A stretch of 64,000 nucleotides of DNA from Hymenobacter gelipurpurascens. Its GTDB lineage: Bacteria; Bacteroidota; Bacteroidia; Cytophagales; Hymenobacteraceae. Both the position numbers and the translations under genes were made by a program. The stretch covers positions 434,001-498,000 of the forward strand of contig NZ_FYEW01000002.1 of the NCBI RefSeq assembly GCF_900187375.1, given 5' to 3'. The notes below the pieces were generated by a model. It made no database searches and was not told the DNA's origin. It was given only the letters and a program-made list of their open reading frames with translations. Positions within the stretch are counted from its first letter, which is position 1. Every line of letters begins with the position of its first letter. Below, piece after piece: positions 44,418 to 54,349 of the stretch.

Positions 44418-45545
44418 TTAATTGTATCCCAGGCCTTTCTTTGATTTGACATCGGCCACGAAATCCTTCACACGCTGCTCTTCCGTGCGTTTGCAGATGA
44501 GCAGCACGTTGTCGTACTCGGCCACAATGTAGCCTTCCAGCCCCTGCACTACCACCAGCCGCTCCGATGGAGTTTTGATAACGCATTCTTTCGTGTCGTA
44601 GAGCAGGGCGTTACCGTCCACTACGTTCTCGTCGGCATCGTGCTGGCCCATGCGGTGCAGGGAGTCCCATGTACCCAGATCGCTCCAGCCAAAGTCGGCG
44701 GGCAGTACATACACGTTGTCGGCCTTTTCCATCACCCCATAATCAATGCTGATGTTGCGGCAGCGGGTGTAGGCCTTCGTGATAAATCCTTCTTCCAGGT
44801 CTGTGCCTAGTTCCTTGTATCCTTCATCAAATACCTCGGCAATATCGCTGAGATAGTGGTGGAAAGCATTGATAATGGCATCGGCCCGCCAAACAAACAG
44901 ACCAGAGTTCCAGAGGAAATCACCACTGGCTACAAACATCTTGGCGAGTTCAAGATTGGGCTTCTCCGTGAAGGTTTTCACTTTGAACAAGCTGTTTGGA
45001 AAGTCGCTGGGCTCGTTTCCGGCCGCCATTTTCACATTCTGCGGCTTTATATCTTCATCGATATATTGAATGTAGCCGTAGCCCGTGTCAGGGCGAGAGG
45101 GTTGGATTCCGAGCGTAATGAGGACATCATGCTTGCTGGCCGCGCCAATAGCCGTGCGAATTGCTTCACGGAAAGTTTCCTCATGCATTACCGCATGATC
45201 GGCGGGCGTTACGACTATCACGGCCTCTGGGTCGCGCTGCGCAATACGGTAGCTGGCATACGCAATACAGGGAGCCGTATTGCGCCCAATTGGCTCGCCC
45301 AAAATCTGATTTTCCGGCAGTTCCGGCAGATGCTGCTGGACCAGATCGGTATAGTCGCGGTTGGTTACCACAAATACATTTTCGGGCGGGCAAATCCCCC
45401 GGAACCGATCGACTGTGAGTTGCAGCATAGACCGGCCCATCCCAAGCACATCATGAAACTGCTTGGGATGATGTGTGCGGCTAAATGGCCAGAACCGGCT
45501 ACCGATACCGCCTGCCATCACCACTAAATATGTATGCTGTTCCAT
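44418..45545 (-). CDS. manC: Mannose-1-phosphate guanylyltransferase
   Basis: A 375-residue nucleotidyltransferase that makes GDP-mannose from GTP and mannose-1-phosphate for surface polysaccharides. The signature LVVMAGGIGSRFWPFSRTHHPKQF starts at residue 7; it includes the GGxGxR loop and the catalytic Lys. VTPADHAVM (about 97-105), the metal/substrate block and FLWNSGLFVWRAD (about 213-225) follow. It lacks the C-terminal isomerase domain of bifunctional enzymes. It is followed upstream on the same strand by kdsD, so both feed cell-envelope sugar synthesis. Confidence 0.95.
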   Translation of the reverse strand: MEQHTYLVVMAGGIGSRFWPFSRTHHPKQFHDVLGMGRSMLQLTVDRFRGICPPENVFVVTNRDYTDLVQQHLPELPENQILGEPIGRNTAPCIAYASYRIAQRDPEAVIVVTPADHAVMHEETFREAIRTAIGAASKHDVLITLGIQPSRPDTGYGYIQYIDEDIKPQNVKMAAGNEPSDFPNSLFKVKTFTEKPNLELAKMFVASGDFLWNSGLFVWRADAIINAFHHYLSDIAEVFDEGYKELGTDLEEGFITKAYTRCRNISIDYGVMEKADNVYVLPADFGWSDLGTWDSLHRMGQHDADENVVDGNALLYDTKECVIKTPSERLVVVQGLEGYIVAEYDNVLLICKRTEEQRVKDFVADVKSKKGLGYN

Positions 45546-45717
45546 TAGGAGAATAGACGCGAGGCCCTACAGAGTTGGAGAGAAATATAGAGTACTACTG
45601 AGATAAAAGGCATCAGCACCTGGTATTACAAGTTAAACCCGAAACCTGACCCAATTCCACTTACCGTAATAAGTAACAATAAATGTAAAATAATCAATAT
45701 TAACTATTAAATTTTCA

Positions 45718-46695
45718 TTAAACCAGACCTTCCCGTAGTAAATCGTGCAGATGAATGAAGCCGCTGAAGCGCTCTGCATTTGTTACTACCAGCTGGGTAA
45801 TGTTGCGCGCTTGCATACGTGCTAACGCTTCTACTGCAAAGTCATCTTCATCAATGGTAACCGGAGCTGGGGTTAGAATATCCCGTGCCGTTACCCTGTC
45901 CAGCCGGCCCTCAAACGTAGTCAGCATGCGGCGCAAATCCCCATCGGTGATGATGCCAATAAGTTGCCCGGCCGCATTGAGCACGGCAGTAGCACCCAGG
46001 CGTTTTCCGGATATTTCCAGAATTATATCCTTCAGCGGAGCATCGTCGGCTACCTGGGGTTGCTGATTTTGGCGGCTCAGGTCGCCTACTTTCAGGTAGA
46101 GCTCCTTGCCCAACGTGCCTCCTGGGTGCAGCTGCGCAAAATCCTGGCGGCTAAAGGCCCGGCTTTCCAGCAAGCATACCGCTAAGGCGTCGCCCAGGGC
46201 CAGTGCTACCGTGGTGCTGGTGGTTGGGGCCAGGTTATGGGGGCAGGCTTCGCGCGTTACAGGAGCATGCAGCACGTAATCGGCTTGCACAGCTAGGTAA
46301 GAATCGGCATTGCTGACCAGTGCTGCCAGCGGTACCCCTTTGCGCTTGAGCAGCGGAACCAGCACTTTTATCTCGGGAGTGTCGCCGCTCTTGCTGATGG
46401 CAATGACAAAATCTTCCGGCTGAATCATGCCCAAGTCGCCATGAATAGCGTCGGCAGCATGCATGAAAAGCGCCGGAGTACCGGTTGAGTTAAGAGTAGC
46501 CACAATTTTGTTAGCGATGTGGGCGCTCTTGCCGATGCCTGTAACTACTACCCTACCCCGTAAAGAGAGTATAGCAGCTATGCATAGTGCAAAATCGGGA
46601 GTATTACCGAGACCATCGGCTACCCCCTGAATAGCCTCAGCTTCTTGCTGAAGCACTTTTTTTGCAATCAGGATGGGGTCGTTCTGCTGTTTCAA
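45718..46695 (-). CDS. kdsD: D-arabinose-5-phosphate isomerase (KpsF/GutQ family)
   Basis: A 325-residue protein. The SIS sugar-isomerase domain (about 35-190) has VVVTGIGKSAHIANKIVATLNSTGTPALFMHAADAIHGDLGM, then AISKSGDTPEIKVLVPLLK. Two CBS domains follow (about 210-320), ending at LHDLLREGLV. The enzyme converts ribulose-5-phosphate to arabinose-5-phosphate, the first step of Kdo synthesis for LPS. The 172-base AT-rich spacer towards manC separates the two genes, so they may be transcribed separately. Confidence 0.94.
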   Translation of the reverse strand: MKQQNDPILIAKKVLQQEAEAIQGVADGLGNTPDFALCIAAILSLRGRVVVTGIGKSAHIANKIVATLNSTGTPALFMHAADAIHGDLGMIQPEDFVIAISKSGDTPEIKVLVPLLKRKGVPLAALVSNADSYLAVQADYVLHAPVTREACPHNLAPTTSTTVALALGDALAVCLLESRAFSRQDFAQLHPGGTLGKELYLKVGDLSRQNQQPQVADDAPLKDIILEISGKRLGATAVLNAAGQLIGIITDGDLRRMLTTFEGRLDRVTARDILTPAPVTIDEDDFAVEALARMQARNITQLVVTNAERFSGFIHLHDLLREGLV

Positions 46696-46855
46696 TCTAA
46701 ATTTGATATCAAATAGACAGCGGAGAGAAGCAAGCAGGAAGCATTTGGTATTATCTCGCGCTACTCTGTACTATCTATCTTAAATTTGTCTAGATTAGGA
46801 ATGCACCTCCCAGAGTGTGTGCTCCAGTCTGCAACCCCAATCAGCGTAAGTGAGG

Positions 46856-49060
46856 ATGTCTATGCCAGCCGTGAAAAATCAAGTGAAGCAAGGGGCTGAT
46901 CTGAAAGGCAAGTTAAAGGAAGTTTTCGGGTACGGTCAGTTTCGGGGCGTGCAGGAGGACATTATCCAGAACGTCATTCAGGGGCATAACACCTTTGTCA
47001 TTATGCCTACAGGCGCGGGCAAAAGCCTGTGCTACCAGCTCCCGGCACTTGTGCTGCCAGGCACTGCCATTGTAATCTCGCCCCTTATTGCCCTGATGAA
47101 AAATCAGGTGGATCAGCTGAACGCCTTTGGGGTAAATGCTCAGTTTCTGAACTCGACCTTATCGAAGTCGGAGATGAACCGAGTAAAGAAGGACGTAATC
47201 AGCGGCGAAGTGAAGCTGCTCTATGTGGCGCCTGAGTCCTTGACCAAAGAAGAAACCATCGAGTTTCTCAATAAAGCAACTATCAGCTTCGTGGCTATTG
47301 ATGAGGCGCACTGCATCTCGGAATGGGGCCACGACTTCCGGCCGGAGTATCGTAAGATCCGCAGCATTATTGATGGCCTAGGCGTGCAGGTGCCTGTTAT
47401 TGCCCTCACGGCTACCGCCACCCCCAAAGTGCAGCAGGATATCCAGAAGAACCTGCAGATGGACGACGCCTCGGTGTTCAAGACGTCGTTTAACCGCACT
47501 AATCTTTACTACGAGGTTCGGCCAAAGCACAACACCAAGAAGCAGCTGATCCAGTACGTGAAGCAGCGTAAGGGCCTGGCGGGCATTGTGTATTGCCTCA
47601 GTCGCAAGAAGGTGGAGGAAATAGCCGAGCTGCTGCGCGTAAACGATGTGCGCGCCCTGCCCTACCACGCCGGCCTGGACCCGCACGTGCGCATGGCCAA
47701 CCAGGATGCTTTCCTGAATGAGGACTGCGACGTAATTGTGGCCACCATCGCCTTCGGCATGGGCATCGATAAGCCCGATGTGCGCTTTGTGATTCACTTT
47801 GATACGCCCAAGAGTATTGAAGGCTACTACCAGGAAACCGGCCGCGGCGGTCGGGATGGCCTAGAAGGTGACTGTCTGATGTTCTACAGCTACGATGACA
47901 TCGTGAAGCTGGAGAAATTCAACAAAGACAAGCCGGTTACGGAGCGCGACAACTCCAAGCAGTTGCTGCAGGAAATGGCCAACTACGCCGACTCGGCTGT
48001 GTGCCGCCGCAAGCAGTTGCTCCATTATTTTGGTGAGCGGTATCCTACTGATTGCGGATTCTGTGACAACTGCAAGCACCCGAAGGAGCGGTTCGAGGCA
48101 AAGAATGAAGTGCTCATGGCCCTCAAGGCTGTGGTGCAAACGGAAGAGCGCTTTGGCCTAGACCACATCGGGACGGTGCTGATGGGCATGAACAACCCGC
48201 ACGTGGAAAGCTACGGCCATGATAAGCTTACAGTGTATGGCCAAGGCAAAGACCACGACGCCCAATTCTGGCATTCTTTGTTGCGCCAAACTTTATTGGC
48301 GGGTTATCTTGAGAAGGATATTGAAAATTTTGGCGTAATTAAAATCGCGCAAAAGGGAATCGATTTTATCGAGGCTCCGCATTCAATAAAGCTCACCAAG
48401 GACCACAACTACGAGGAAGAGGTGAAAGAGGAACAGGAACAAGAGGAAGTACAGCAAGCCGCCGGTCACGACGAAGCGCTGTTCGAGATGCTGAAGGGCC
48501 TGCGCAAGAAAATTGCTCAGCAGAAAAACCTGCCGCCCTACGTGCTTTTCCAGGACCCGTCGCTGAAGGAAATGGCGACCACCTTCCCCGTGAAGATGGA
48601 CGACCTCTCCCATGTGGGTGGCGTAGGACAGGGCAAAGCGCAGAAGTTTGGGGCGCCCTTCCTGGCCCTCATTCAGAAGTACGTTGAGGATAACGACATT
48701 ATAACGGCTGCCGATGTGGTAGTAAAATCGGCCGTTAACAAGTCAAAAATCAAGATTTACATCATTCAGCAGATCGATAAGAAGATGGATCTGGAAGAAA
48801 TTGCTTCTTCCAAGGGCATTGACATGCGGGAGCTAATGGAGGAGATTGAGCACATCTGCTACTCCGGCACCAAGCTCAACCTCGACTATTACATCGATGG
48901 TGTTCTGGACCAGGACCGCCAGGAAGAAATTACGGACTACTTCCTGCAGGCCAGCACCGACAACATTGCGGTAGCCTTAAAAGAGCTGGGCGCCGATGAG
49001 TACACGGAGGAAGACTTGCGCCTTATGCGCATCAAGTTCCTGAGCGAATACGCCAACTAA
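46856..49060 (+). CDS. recQ: ATP-dependent DNA helicase RecQ
   Basis: A 734-residue superfamily 2 helicase from the ATG at 46856; a GTG two codons upstream and an ATG at 46862 are alternatives. Walker A PTGAGKS is at about 51-57 and the DEAH box [13 protein letters not shown] at about 149. The motif VI region [11 protein letters not shown], the zinc-binding Cys cluster ([12 protein letters not shown]...[11 protein letters not shown]), a winged-helix domain and a C-terminal HRDC-like segment (about 490-570) follow. The remaining C-terminus is the helical extension found in Bacteroidota RecQ. It unwinds recombination and replication intermediates. Confidence 0.96.
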   Translation: MSMPAVKNQVKQGADLKGKLKEVFGYGQFRGVQEDIIQNVIQGHNTFVIMPTGAGKSLCYQLPALVLPGTAIVISPLIALMKNQVDQLNAFGVNAQFLNSTLSKSEMNRVKKDVISGEVKLLYVAPESLTKEETIEFLNKATISFVAIDEAHCISEWGHDFRPEYRKIRSIIDGLGVQVPVIALTATATPKVQQDIQKNLQMDDASVFKTSFNRTNLYYEVRPKHNTKKQLIQYVKQRKGLAGIVYCLSRKKVEEIAELLRVNDVRALPYHAGLDPHVRMANQDAFLNEDCDVIVATIAFGMGIDKPDVRFVIHFDTPKSIEGYYQETGRGGRDGLEGDCLMFYSYDDIVKLEKFNKDKPVTERDNSKQLLQEMANYADSAVCRRKQLLHYFGERYPTDCGFCDNCKHPKERFEAKNEVLMALKAVVQTEERFGLDHIGTVLMGMNNPHVESYGHDKLTVYGQGKDHDAQFWHSLLRQTLLAGYLEKDIENFGVIKIAQKGIDFIEAPHSIKLTKDHNYEEEVKEEQEQEEVQQAAGHDEALFEMLKGLRKKIAQQKNLPPYVLFQDPSLKEMATTFPVKMDDLSHVGGVGQGKAQKFGAPFLALIQKYVEDNDIITAADVVVKSAVNKSKIKIYIIQQIDKKMDLEEIASSKGIDMRELMEEIEHICYSGTKLNLDYYIDGVLDQDRQEEITDYFLQASTDNIAVALKELGADEYTEEDLRLMRIKFLSEYAN

Positions 49061-49066
49061 CCGCTG

Positions 49067-49141
49067 CTACTGGCCTAGACGTAAAAGAAAAGCCCTTCCT
49101 GACCTGCAGGAAGGGCTTTTCTTTTACGTCTAGGCCAGTAG
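49067..49141. terminator. Very long perfect bidirectional hairpin (35-bp arms)
   Basis: Arms 49067-49101 and 49107-49141 are perfect complements over 35 bases with a 5-nt loop. It fills almost the whole space between the recQ stop (49060) and the GNAT stop (49143). The stem contains A/T runs that serve as the U tract in each direction and a GGCCTAG motif. Confidence 0.9.
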
Positions 49142-49142
49142 G

Positions 49143-49859
49143 CTAGAGCCAAAAGTGATACACCACTTCTTCATGCTCCAGTCGAAAGCCTTCCTTTTGA
49201 TAAAACTGGAAGGCTTCCTGATTTGCACGCTGCGTAACCACCTGCAGTTGCGGCAGTTGCAAGGCGCGAGCGTAATGCCGGGCCGCCTGTACCAGTTGCC
49301 TCCCGATGCCTTGGCGACGGGCGGAGCTATGCACGGCCAGCAAGCCAATGTCGGCGCGCCCAGGGCGTACTTCCAGCGTTACTAGGCCAGTAGCTTCAGC
49401 ATCGGGAGCGGCCGGGTGCTGTAGTACCAGGCGCGCCTTTTCGCCGCTGAGGCTGTTGCGGAGCCATTGCTCATATAGCTGCTCATACACGCCAGGAGCG
49501 AAACCGGGGTCGAGGCGAAAGCGCGACTGGTGGCCACTTTGCCAGGCCAGCTCCAGCAGGCGCGGAGTAAGGGTTTGGGCGGGTACAATGGTGGGAGGCA
49601 AGGGTTGGGGCCGGAGGAGCACGTCCTGCACAAAGCGCACCTTCCGATCGGCAAGAAAGGCCTTGGTGGCTCGGGCGCTGCGGTTAGAAATACTATCGTC
49701 GGGGTCCACGGACCAGTAGAGCAGCCGCCAGCCCTCTTGCTGGGCCCCACACAGAATAGGGCGCAACTCTGTTTCCGACAACCGGAAACCCACTAAGCGG
49801 CCCACCGGAAAGCCCATCAGCTTACTATCCCACGCCTGATGTTCAATCACAAAACTCAT
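49143..49859 (-). CDS. GNAT-family N-acetyltransferase (WecD/RffC-like)
   Basis: A 238-residue protein. The N-terminal half with WDSKLMGFPVGRL resembles the TDP-fucosamine acetyltransferase branch, where this part binds the nucleotide sugar. The GNAT acetyl-CoA site is the motif A segment IGLLAVHSSARRQGIGRQLVQAARHYA (about 172-198), with RRQGIG as the pyrophosphate loop, followed by motif B NQEAFQFYQKEGFRLEH. An acetyl transfer to an amino-sugar or small molecule is likely; the substrate is unproven. Confidence 0.85.
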   Translation of the reverse strand: MSFVIEHQAWDSKLMGFPVGRLVGFRLSETELRPILCGAQQEGWRLLYWSVDPDDSISNRSARATKAFLADRKVRFVQDVLLRPQPLPPTIVPAQTLTPRLLELAWQSGHQSRFRLDPGFAPGVYEQLYEQWLRNSLSGEKARLVLQHPAAPDAEATGLVTLEVRPGRADIGLLAVHSSARRQGIGRQLVQAARHYARALQLPQLQVVTQRANQEAFQFYQKEGFRLEHEEVVYHFWL

Positions 49860-49913
49860 AACACATGTATCGGCTATCCAGCATAATTGCAGAAAAGCAA
49901 GGTACAGAAAGCA

Positions 49914-49952
49914 AGAAAGCCAGCCATAACGAATCGTTATGGCTGGCTTTCT
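49914..49952 (-). terminator. Terminator of the bacilliredoxin gene
   Basis: Perfect 19-bp arms 49914-49932 and 49934-49952, 40 bases past the stop at 49992; T-rich 3' end on the minus strand. Confidence 0.85.
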
Positions 49953-49991
49953 GAGCTAGAGCCAGTGGCCTAGGCCACTTACTTTCACAAC

Positions 49992-50414
49992 TTAGCAGTA
50001 CTCTTCGAAAGCGCCCTGCAAGTTATTAGCAATGCGCATCAGGTCATTGCCTTCAATGTGGTAGCGCTCAATCATGTGCACCAGCTCACCGTCTTTGAAC
50101 AGGGCGATGCAGGGGCTGCTAGGCGGATAGGGCAGCAAATGCTCGCGCACCTTTGCTACGGCTTCCGTTTCCATGCCGGCAAATACCGTCACGAGCTTAT
50201 TGGGCTTTTTGTCGGAGCTGGAAACGGCCATTTTAAGGGCTGGGCGGGCTTTGCCAGCGGCGCAGCCACACACCGAGTTCACGGCTACCAGTACGGTGCC
50301 GCTCTGCTCATTGAGCACGGCATCTACTTCTTCGGGGGTCATCAGTTGCTCGAAACCGGCCTCTACGAGGTCTTGGCGAATCGGCGCTACCATGTATTCT
50401 GGGTACGTGGCCAT
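49992..50414 (-). CDS. Bacilliredoxin (BrxA/BrxB, YphP/YqiW family)
   Basis: A 140-residue thioredoxin-fold protein. The family CGC motif is present (Cys49-Gly-Cys51 in NSVCGCAAGKARP), followed by LPYPPSSPCIALFKDGELVHMIERYHIEG, which contains the conserved cis-Pro region. Bacilliredoxins reduce mixed disulfides of bacillithiol on proteins; some Bacteroidota make bacillithiol. A TAnnTTTG element lies 61 bases upstream. Confidence 0.93.
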   Translation of the reverse strand: MATYPEYMVAPIRQDLVEAGFEQLMTPEEVDAVLNEQSGTVLVAVNSVCGCAAGKARPALKMAVSSSDKKPNKLVTVFAGMETEAVAKVREHLLPYPPSSPCIALFKDGELVHMIERYHIEGNDLMRIANNLQGAFEEYC

Positions 50415-50474
50415 AGGAGAAAGCTAGGCTTTGAATGAAAAACGAGGGCTAGATAGCTAGGCCTGTCGGAAGTG

Positions 50475-50482
50475 CAAAATTA
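50475..50482 (-). promoter_or_regulatory. Bacteroidota -7 element of the bacilliredoxin gene
   Basis: Exact TAATTTTG on the minus strand. No TTG at the expected -33 spacing. Confidence 0.45.
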
Positions 50483-50708
50483 CGCAAATCCTGCTGCCCA
50501 ACCATCAGTCAGCCCATCAACCTTAAGTTGCGGCCGGAAGTTTGCGGTTGGCCTCTTTTTTCAAGCGAAGCATTACGCTCAGACCTAATTGGTTTGCCTT
50601 TCGACTGGCCTAGATACCTGATTTTCTGCCAATAGCGAATGGCCAGCAACCATTAACTTTCGTAAAAATGGTGTAGCTGGCAGCCTCTTACTCTTTAGTT
50701 TTTATTCC

Positions 50709-51002
50709 ATGACCTATTCTGAGTTTCTTGCTTCCCAGACCCAGCCACAAGCTCCGGCCGGACTTTCGCCGCTATTGGAGGCGCTGTGGTATGCCGGCCG
50801 CGACGAGTGGCACCACGCCCACGCCATTGCGCAGGACAATGACCACGACCCGCTACATAATTGGCTGCACGCGTTTCTGCATCGCCAGGAAGGTGATGCC
50901 GGCAATGCCGCGTATTGGTATCGGCGGGCGGGCCAGCCGGTGCACACGGGTGGCCTACGCGAGGAATGGCAGGCCATGGTCAGGTCTCAGTTTGCAGGCT
51001 AA
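50709..51002 (+). CDS. Small conserved hypothetical protein
   Basis: A 97-residue soluble, helical protein with no signal peptide. It is rich in His and Trp: GRDEWHHAHAIAQDNDHDPLHNWLHAFLHRQEGD, then NAAYWYRRAGQPVHTGGLREEW. The helix pairs look like one and a half TPR-like units. I have seen such stand-alone proteins in this phylum but cannot give a function. The His pairs could bind metal. A near-consensus TAACTTTC precedes it at about 50653. Confidence 0.75.
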   Translation: MTYSEFLASQTQPQAPAGLSPLLEALWYAGRDEWHHAHAIAQDNDHDPLHNWLHAFLHRQEGDAGNAAYWYRRAGQPVHTGGLREEWQAMVRSQFAG

Positions 51003-51147
51003 GCCTTGAGGAAGCAACTCAGCAGCTTGCAGTAGGCCTATTCCAAATTAGTATAATCCAACTATATAATAATTAATAGATTAATCAGTCGGGTATCGCT
51101 CAATTAAAATTATATTTAAACCGCGTCAATGAAACTGGCGTGTTATC

Positions 51148-52212
51148 ATGTATAAAACCTTACTATTGGCTACGGCCCTGGGCCTTACTGCCGCATCTGC
51201 CCAGGCACAGGTTGATACTGTCCGGGCCTCTACATTGCCGCCGGCTCAGTTGGCGGAGAAGCTGTACAATAGCGGGGTGGCGAAGTACAACCAAAAAAGC
51301 TACCGAGCTGCCATTCTGGACTTTGATAAAGCCTTGGCGGCAAAGCCTGATTTTGCCAAAGCCTATTACAACCGGGCCACCACCCGCTACGAGCTGAAAG
51401 ACTATCAGCCAGCCGTGCAGGACTACGACCAGGCCATCAAGCTCGACCCCGCCACCTTCGGGCCATATTTTGGGCGGGCGCAGGCTAAAGAGGCGCTAGG
51501 CCAGTCGGCGGAGGCAGAGCAGGACTATGGTAAAGCGGCCGAGCTGAAGACCGATTATGCGCCTTCGTGGTACTACCGCGGAGCACTGCGCTTCGAAAAG
51601 GGAGATTATCAGGCGGCTAAAACAGATTTCGATCAGGCCATTAAGGCCGACCCGGCTTATGCGTATGCCTGGCACGACCGCGCCAGTGCTCAGCGCCAGC
51701 TCAATAATCTGCCGGCCGCTATTCAGGATTACACCAAAGCCCTGAGCCTACAGCCGGAATTGCTGCCCGCGCTCCTAAACCGCGCCGCCACGAAGCGCCG
51801 CGCCGGCGACCTAAAAGGCGCCCTACAGGACTACAGCGACTATCTGAGCAAAAAGCAGGACAACGCCCTGGCCTACACCAACCGCGGCAGCACCCGTTTC
51901 GAGCAGGGAGATTATAAAGGTGCCGTAGAGGATTTCTCGAAGGCAGTTGCCCTGAAAGCGGATTACGCTTTTGCCTGGAACAACCGGGCCGCGGCGTACC
52001 TCAAGTTAGAAGACTATGCCAAAGCGGAAGCCGATGCCTCCAAAGCTATTGGCCTGAATGCGCAGTATGCTGAGGCTTATCTCAACCGGGGCCACGCCCG
52101 CGAAATGCTGCGCCACCCAGACCAGGCTTGCCAGGACTGGCGCAAAGCCGCCGAGCTAGGCCTGGAAGTAGGCACCACTTACGCGGCCAACTCGGGCTGC
52201 GGCGCCGAATAG
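51148..52212 (+). CDS. Exported TPR-repeat protein
   Basis: A 354-residue protein with a signal peptide (MYKTLLLATALGLTAASAQAQ) and about eight tetratricopeptide repeats filling the rest. The repeats show the YxxAixDFdkAi...aYyNRgxxr pattern, for example YNQKSYRAAILDFDKALAAKPDFAKAYYNRA. The C-terminal unit ends HPDQACQDWRKAAELG. It is presumably periplasmic and used for protein-protein contact. It is 79 bp upstream of the PorE-like gene on the same strand with no terminator between, so the two may work together. Confidence 0.88.
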   Translation: MYKTLLLATALGLTAASAQAQVDTVRASTLPPAQLAEKLYNSGVAKYNQKSYRAAILDFDKALAAKPDFAKAYYNRATTRYELKDYQPAVQDYDQAIKLDPATFGPYFGRAQAKEALGQSAEAEQDYGKAAELKTDYAPSWYYRGALRFEKGDYQAAKTDFDQAIKADPAYAYAWHDRASAQRQLNNLPAAIQDYTKALSLQPELLPALLNRAATKRRAGDLKGALQDYSDYLSKKQDNALAYTNRGSTRFEQGDYKGAVEDFSKAVALKADYAFAWNNRAAAYLKLEDYAKAEADASKAIGLNAQYAEAYLNRGHAREMLRHPDQACQDWRKAAELGLEVGTTYAANSGCGAE

Positions 52213-52291
52213 CCGACAGGCACAGCATACGTCTCTGGGCCCGCTCTTCCCCGAGCTGGCCCGGTAGCATCAACTTCAGATTGACCGGTAC

Positions 52292-54328
52292 ATGTATAAA
52301 TACCTACTCGCTTTTCTACTCCTGGCTTCTGCTACGCAGGCCCAGAATGTTGAGTTCAGCAAAGACCGATTTGGCAACGACAAGGACGGACTGAAAGCCG
52401 CTCTTAAGGAAATAAAGGCTGGTGATGAGTGGTACGAGATGGACCCACCGCGCTATGAGCAGGCGCTAGGCCACTACCTCGCGGCGCAGAAGTTCAACCC
52501 CAATAATGCCGAGCTCAACCTGCGCATCGGCGACAGCTACCTGCACTCCGGCTTTAAGCCACGCGCGCTGGAGTATTTGCAGAAGGCCTACCAACTCAAC
52601 CCCGATGTAGACCCGCGCATTCATTACCTGTTGGGCCGTGGCCTACACCTGAATGCCAAGTGGACCGAGGCCATTGCGGAATACAAGCGCGCTACTCCGG
52701 CCAGCGGCTCCAAAAACACGGCAGCTTTCACCACTGATATTCAAAAGAAAATAAGGGAGTGTGAAAACGGCAAGAAACTGGCGGCTAAGCCCAGCCGCGT
52801 GTTTATTGATAACGCCGGACCTGGGGTAAACTCGCCTTATCCCGATTACGGCCCGGTTATTACGGCCGATGAATCGGTGATTCTGTTTACCTCGCGGCGC
52901 GACAACTCTACCGGTGGCCAGCATGACCCCGAAACGGGTGGCTTCTTCGAGGACATCTACCAGAGCAGCCGCAACAGCCAAGGCGAGTGGTCGGCGGCGC
53001 GCAACCTCGGCGACCCAGTGAATACCGATGGCCACGACGCCACCGTGGGCCTCGCTCCGGATGGGCAGCGCATGCTGGTGTACATGGAAGACAACGGCGG
53101 CGACCTGCACGAGGCCGACTTGCGTGGCGTGCAATGGCGCAAACCGCAGAAACTGGGTTCCCGCATCAACAGCCGCTCCCACGAGTCGTCGGCGGCCTAC
53201 ACGCCCGATGGGCGCAGTCTGTACTTCGTCACGGACAAGGAAGGTGGCCTAGGCTCGCGCGACATCTATAAAATTGAGATTGATGGCCGTGGGCAAGCCG
53301 TAAACCTGGGCTCCACCATCAACACCCAGTACGGCGAGGAAGGCGTTTTTCTGCATCCCGATGGCAAAACGATGTACTTCTCCTCGGAGGGCCATAACTC
53401 GATGGGCGGCTACGATATCTTTAAATCGGTATACGAAAACGGCAAATGGAGTGCCCCCGAAAACCTGGGGTGGCCTATCAATACGCCCGATGATGACGTG
53501 TTCTTCGTGATTTCGGCTTCGGGCCGGCATGGCTATTATTCCTCGTTTCGGGATGATGGCCTAGGCTCCAAGGATATCTACCAGATTACTTTCCTGGGAG
53601 CGGAGAAACAGCCTTTATTAAGCCAGGAAGACCAGTTATTGGCATCGCGGGTGCAGCCCGTGAAGGAGACGCTGTTGGCGCCGCCGGTAGCCATTGCTTC
53701 CGCCCAGGTAACCATTCTGAAAGGCACCGTAACGGACGATAAAACCAAGGAGCCGCTGGAGGCCACCATTGATGTAATTGATAACTCCCGCAATCAGGTA
53801 ATTGCCTCCTTCCGGGCCAATGCACAGTCGGGCCGCTATCTGGTGTCGTTGCCTTCCGGTATCAACTACGGCATTGTGGTGCGGCAGGAAGGCTACTTGT
53901 TCCACTCCGAAAACTTTGACCTACCAGCCGGCGCTGCCTACTCCGAGGTAGTGAAAGACATTGCGTTGAAGAAGCTGGATGTGGGCGTGAAAGTGGTGTT
54001 GAACAACATTTTCTTCGATTTCGATAAGGCTACTCTGCGCAAGGAAAGCACCAGTGAGCTAGAGCGCCTGCAGAAACTCCTGACGGAAACTCCGGCTCTG
54101 CGCCTGGAGATTTCGGGCCACACTGATAACGTCGGTAACGCTGCCTACAACAAAGACCTGAGCCAGCGGCGAGCCAAAGCGGTAGTGGATTATCTGGTGC
54201 AAAATGGCATCAGTAAAGACCGCCTGACTTTTGCGGGCTACGGCGACACGCAGCCTGTCGCACCAAATACTACCAAAGCCGGACGGCAGCTTAACCGTCG
54301 CACCGAGTTCAAAGTGACCGGCAAATAG
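52292..54328 (+). CDS. OmpA-family protein with TPR, PD40 propeller and CRD (PorE-like)
   Basis: A 678-residue envelope protein with a signal peptide (MYKYLLAFLLLASATQAQ). TPR-like helices (about 30-150) come first, then a beta-propeller of PD40 repeats (about 165-430; YTPDGRSLYFVTDKEGGLGSRDIYKIEIDGRG, HPDGKTMYFSSEGHNSMGGYDIF). A carboxypeptidase-regulatory-like domain (about 465-550) follows, and an OmpA peptidoglycan-binding domain (about 565-678, FFDFDKATLRKES, ISGHTDNVGN, RAKAVVDYLV, GYGDTQP). This domain order is that of PorE, a peptidoglycan-associated part of the type IX secretion system. Similar OmpA proteins are numerous in Bacteroidota, so the PorE identity is probable rather than certain. 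Confidence 0.88.
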   Translation: MYKYLLAFLLLASATQAQNVEFSKDRFGNDKDGLKAALKEIKAGDEWYEMDPPRYEQALGHYLAAQKFNPNNAELNLRIGDSYLHSGFKPRALEYLQKAYQLNPDVDPRIHYLLGRGLHLNAKWTEAIAEYKRATPASGSKNTAAFTTDIQKKIRECENGKKLAAKPSRVFIDNAGPGVNSPYPDYGPVITADESVILFTSRRDNSTGGQHDPETGGFFEDIYQSSRNSQGEWSAARNLGDPVNTDGHDATVGLAPDGQRMLVYMEDNGGDLHEADLRGVQWRKPQKLGSRINSRSHESSAAYTPDGRSLYFVTDKEGGLGSRDIYKIEIDGRGQAVNLGSTINTQYGEEGVFLHPDGKTMYFSSEGHNSMGGYDIFKSVYENGKWSAPENLGWPINTPDDDVFFVISASGRHGYYSSFRDDGLGSKDIYQITFLGAEKQPLLSQEDQLLASRVQPVKETLLAPPVAIASAQVTILKGTVTDDKTKEPLEATIDVIDNSRNQVIASFRANAQSGRYLVSLPSGINYGIVVRQEGYLFHSENFDLPAGAAYSEVVKDIALKKLDVGVKVVLNNIFFDFDKATLRKESTSELERLQKLLTETPALRLEISGHTDNVGNAAYNKDLSQRRAKAVVDYLVQNGISKDRLTFAGYGDTQPVAPNTTKAGRQLNRRTEFKVTGK

Positions 54329-54349
54329 GCCTAGGGAAGATTTAGCACT

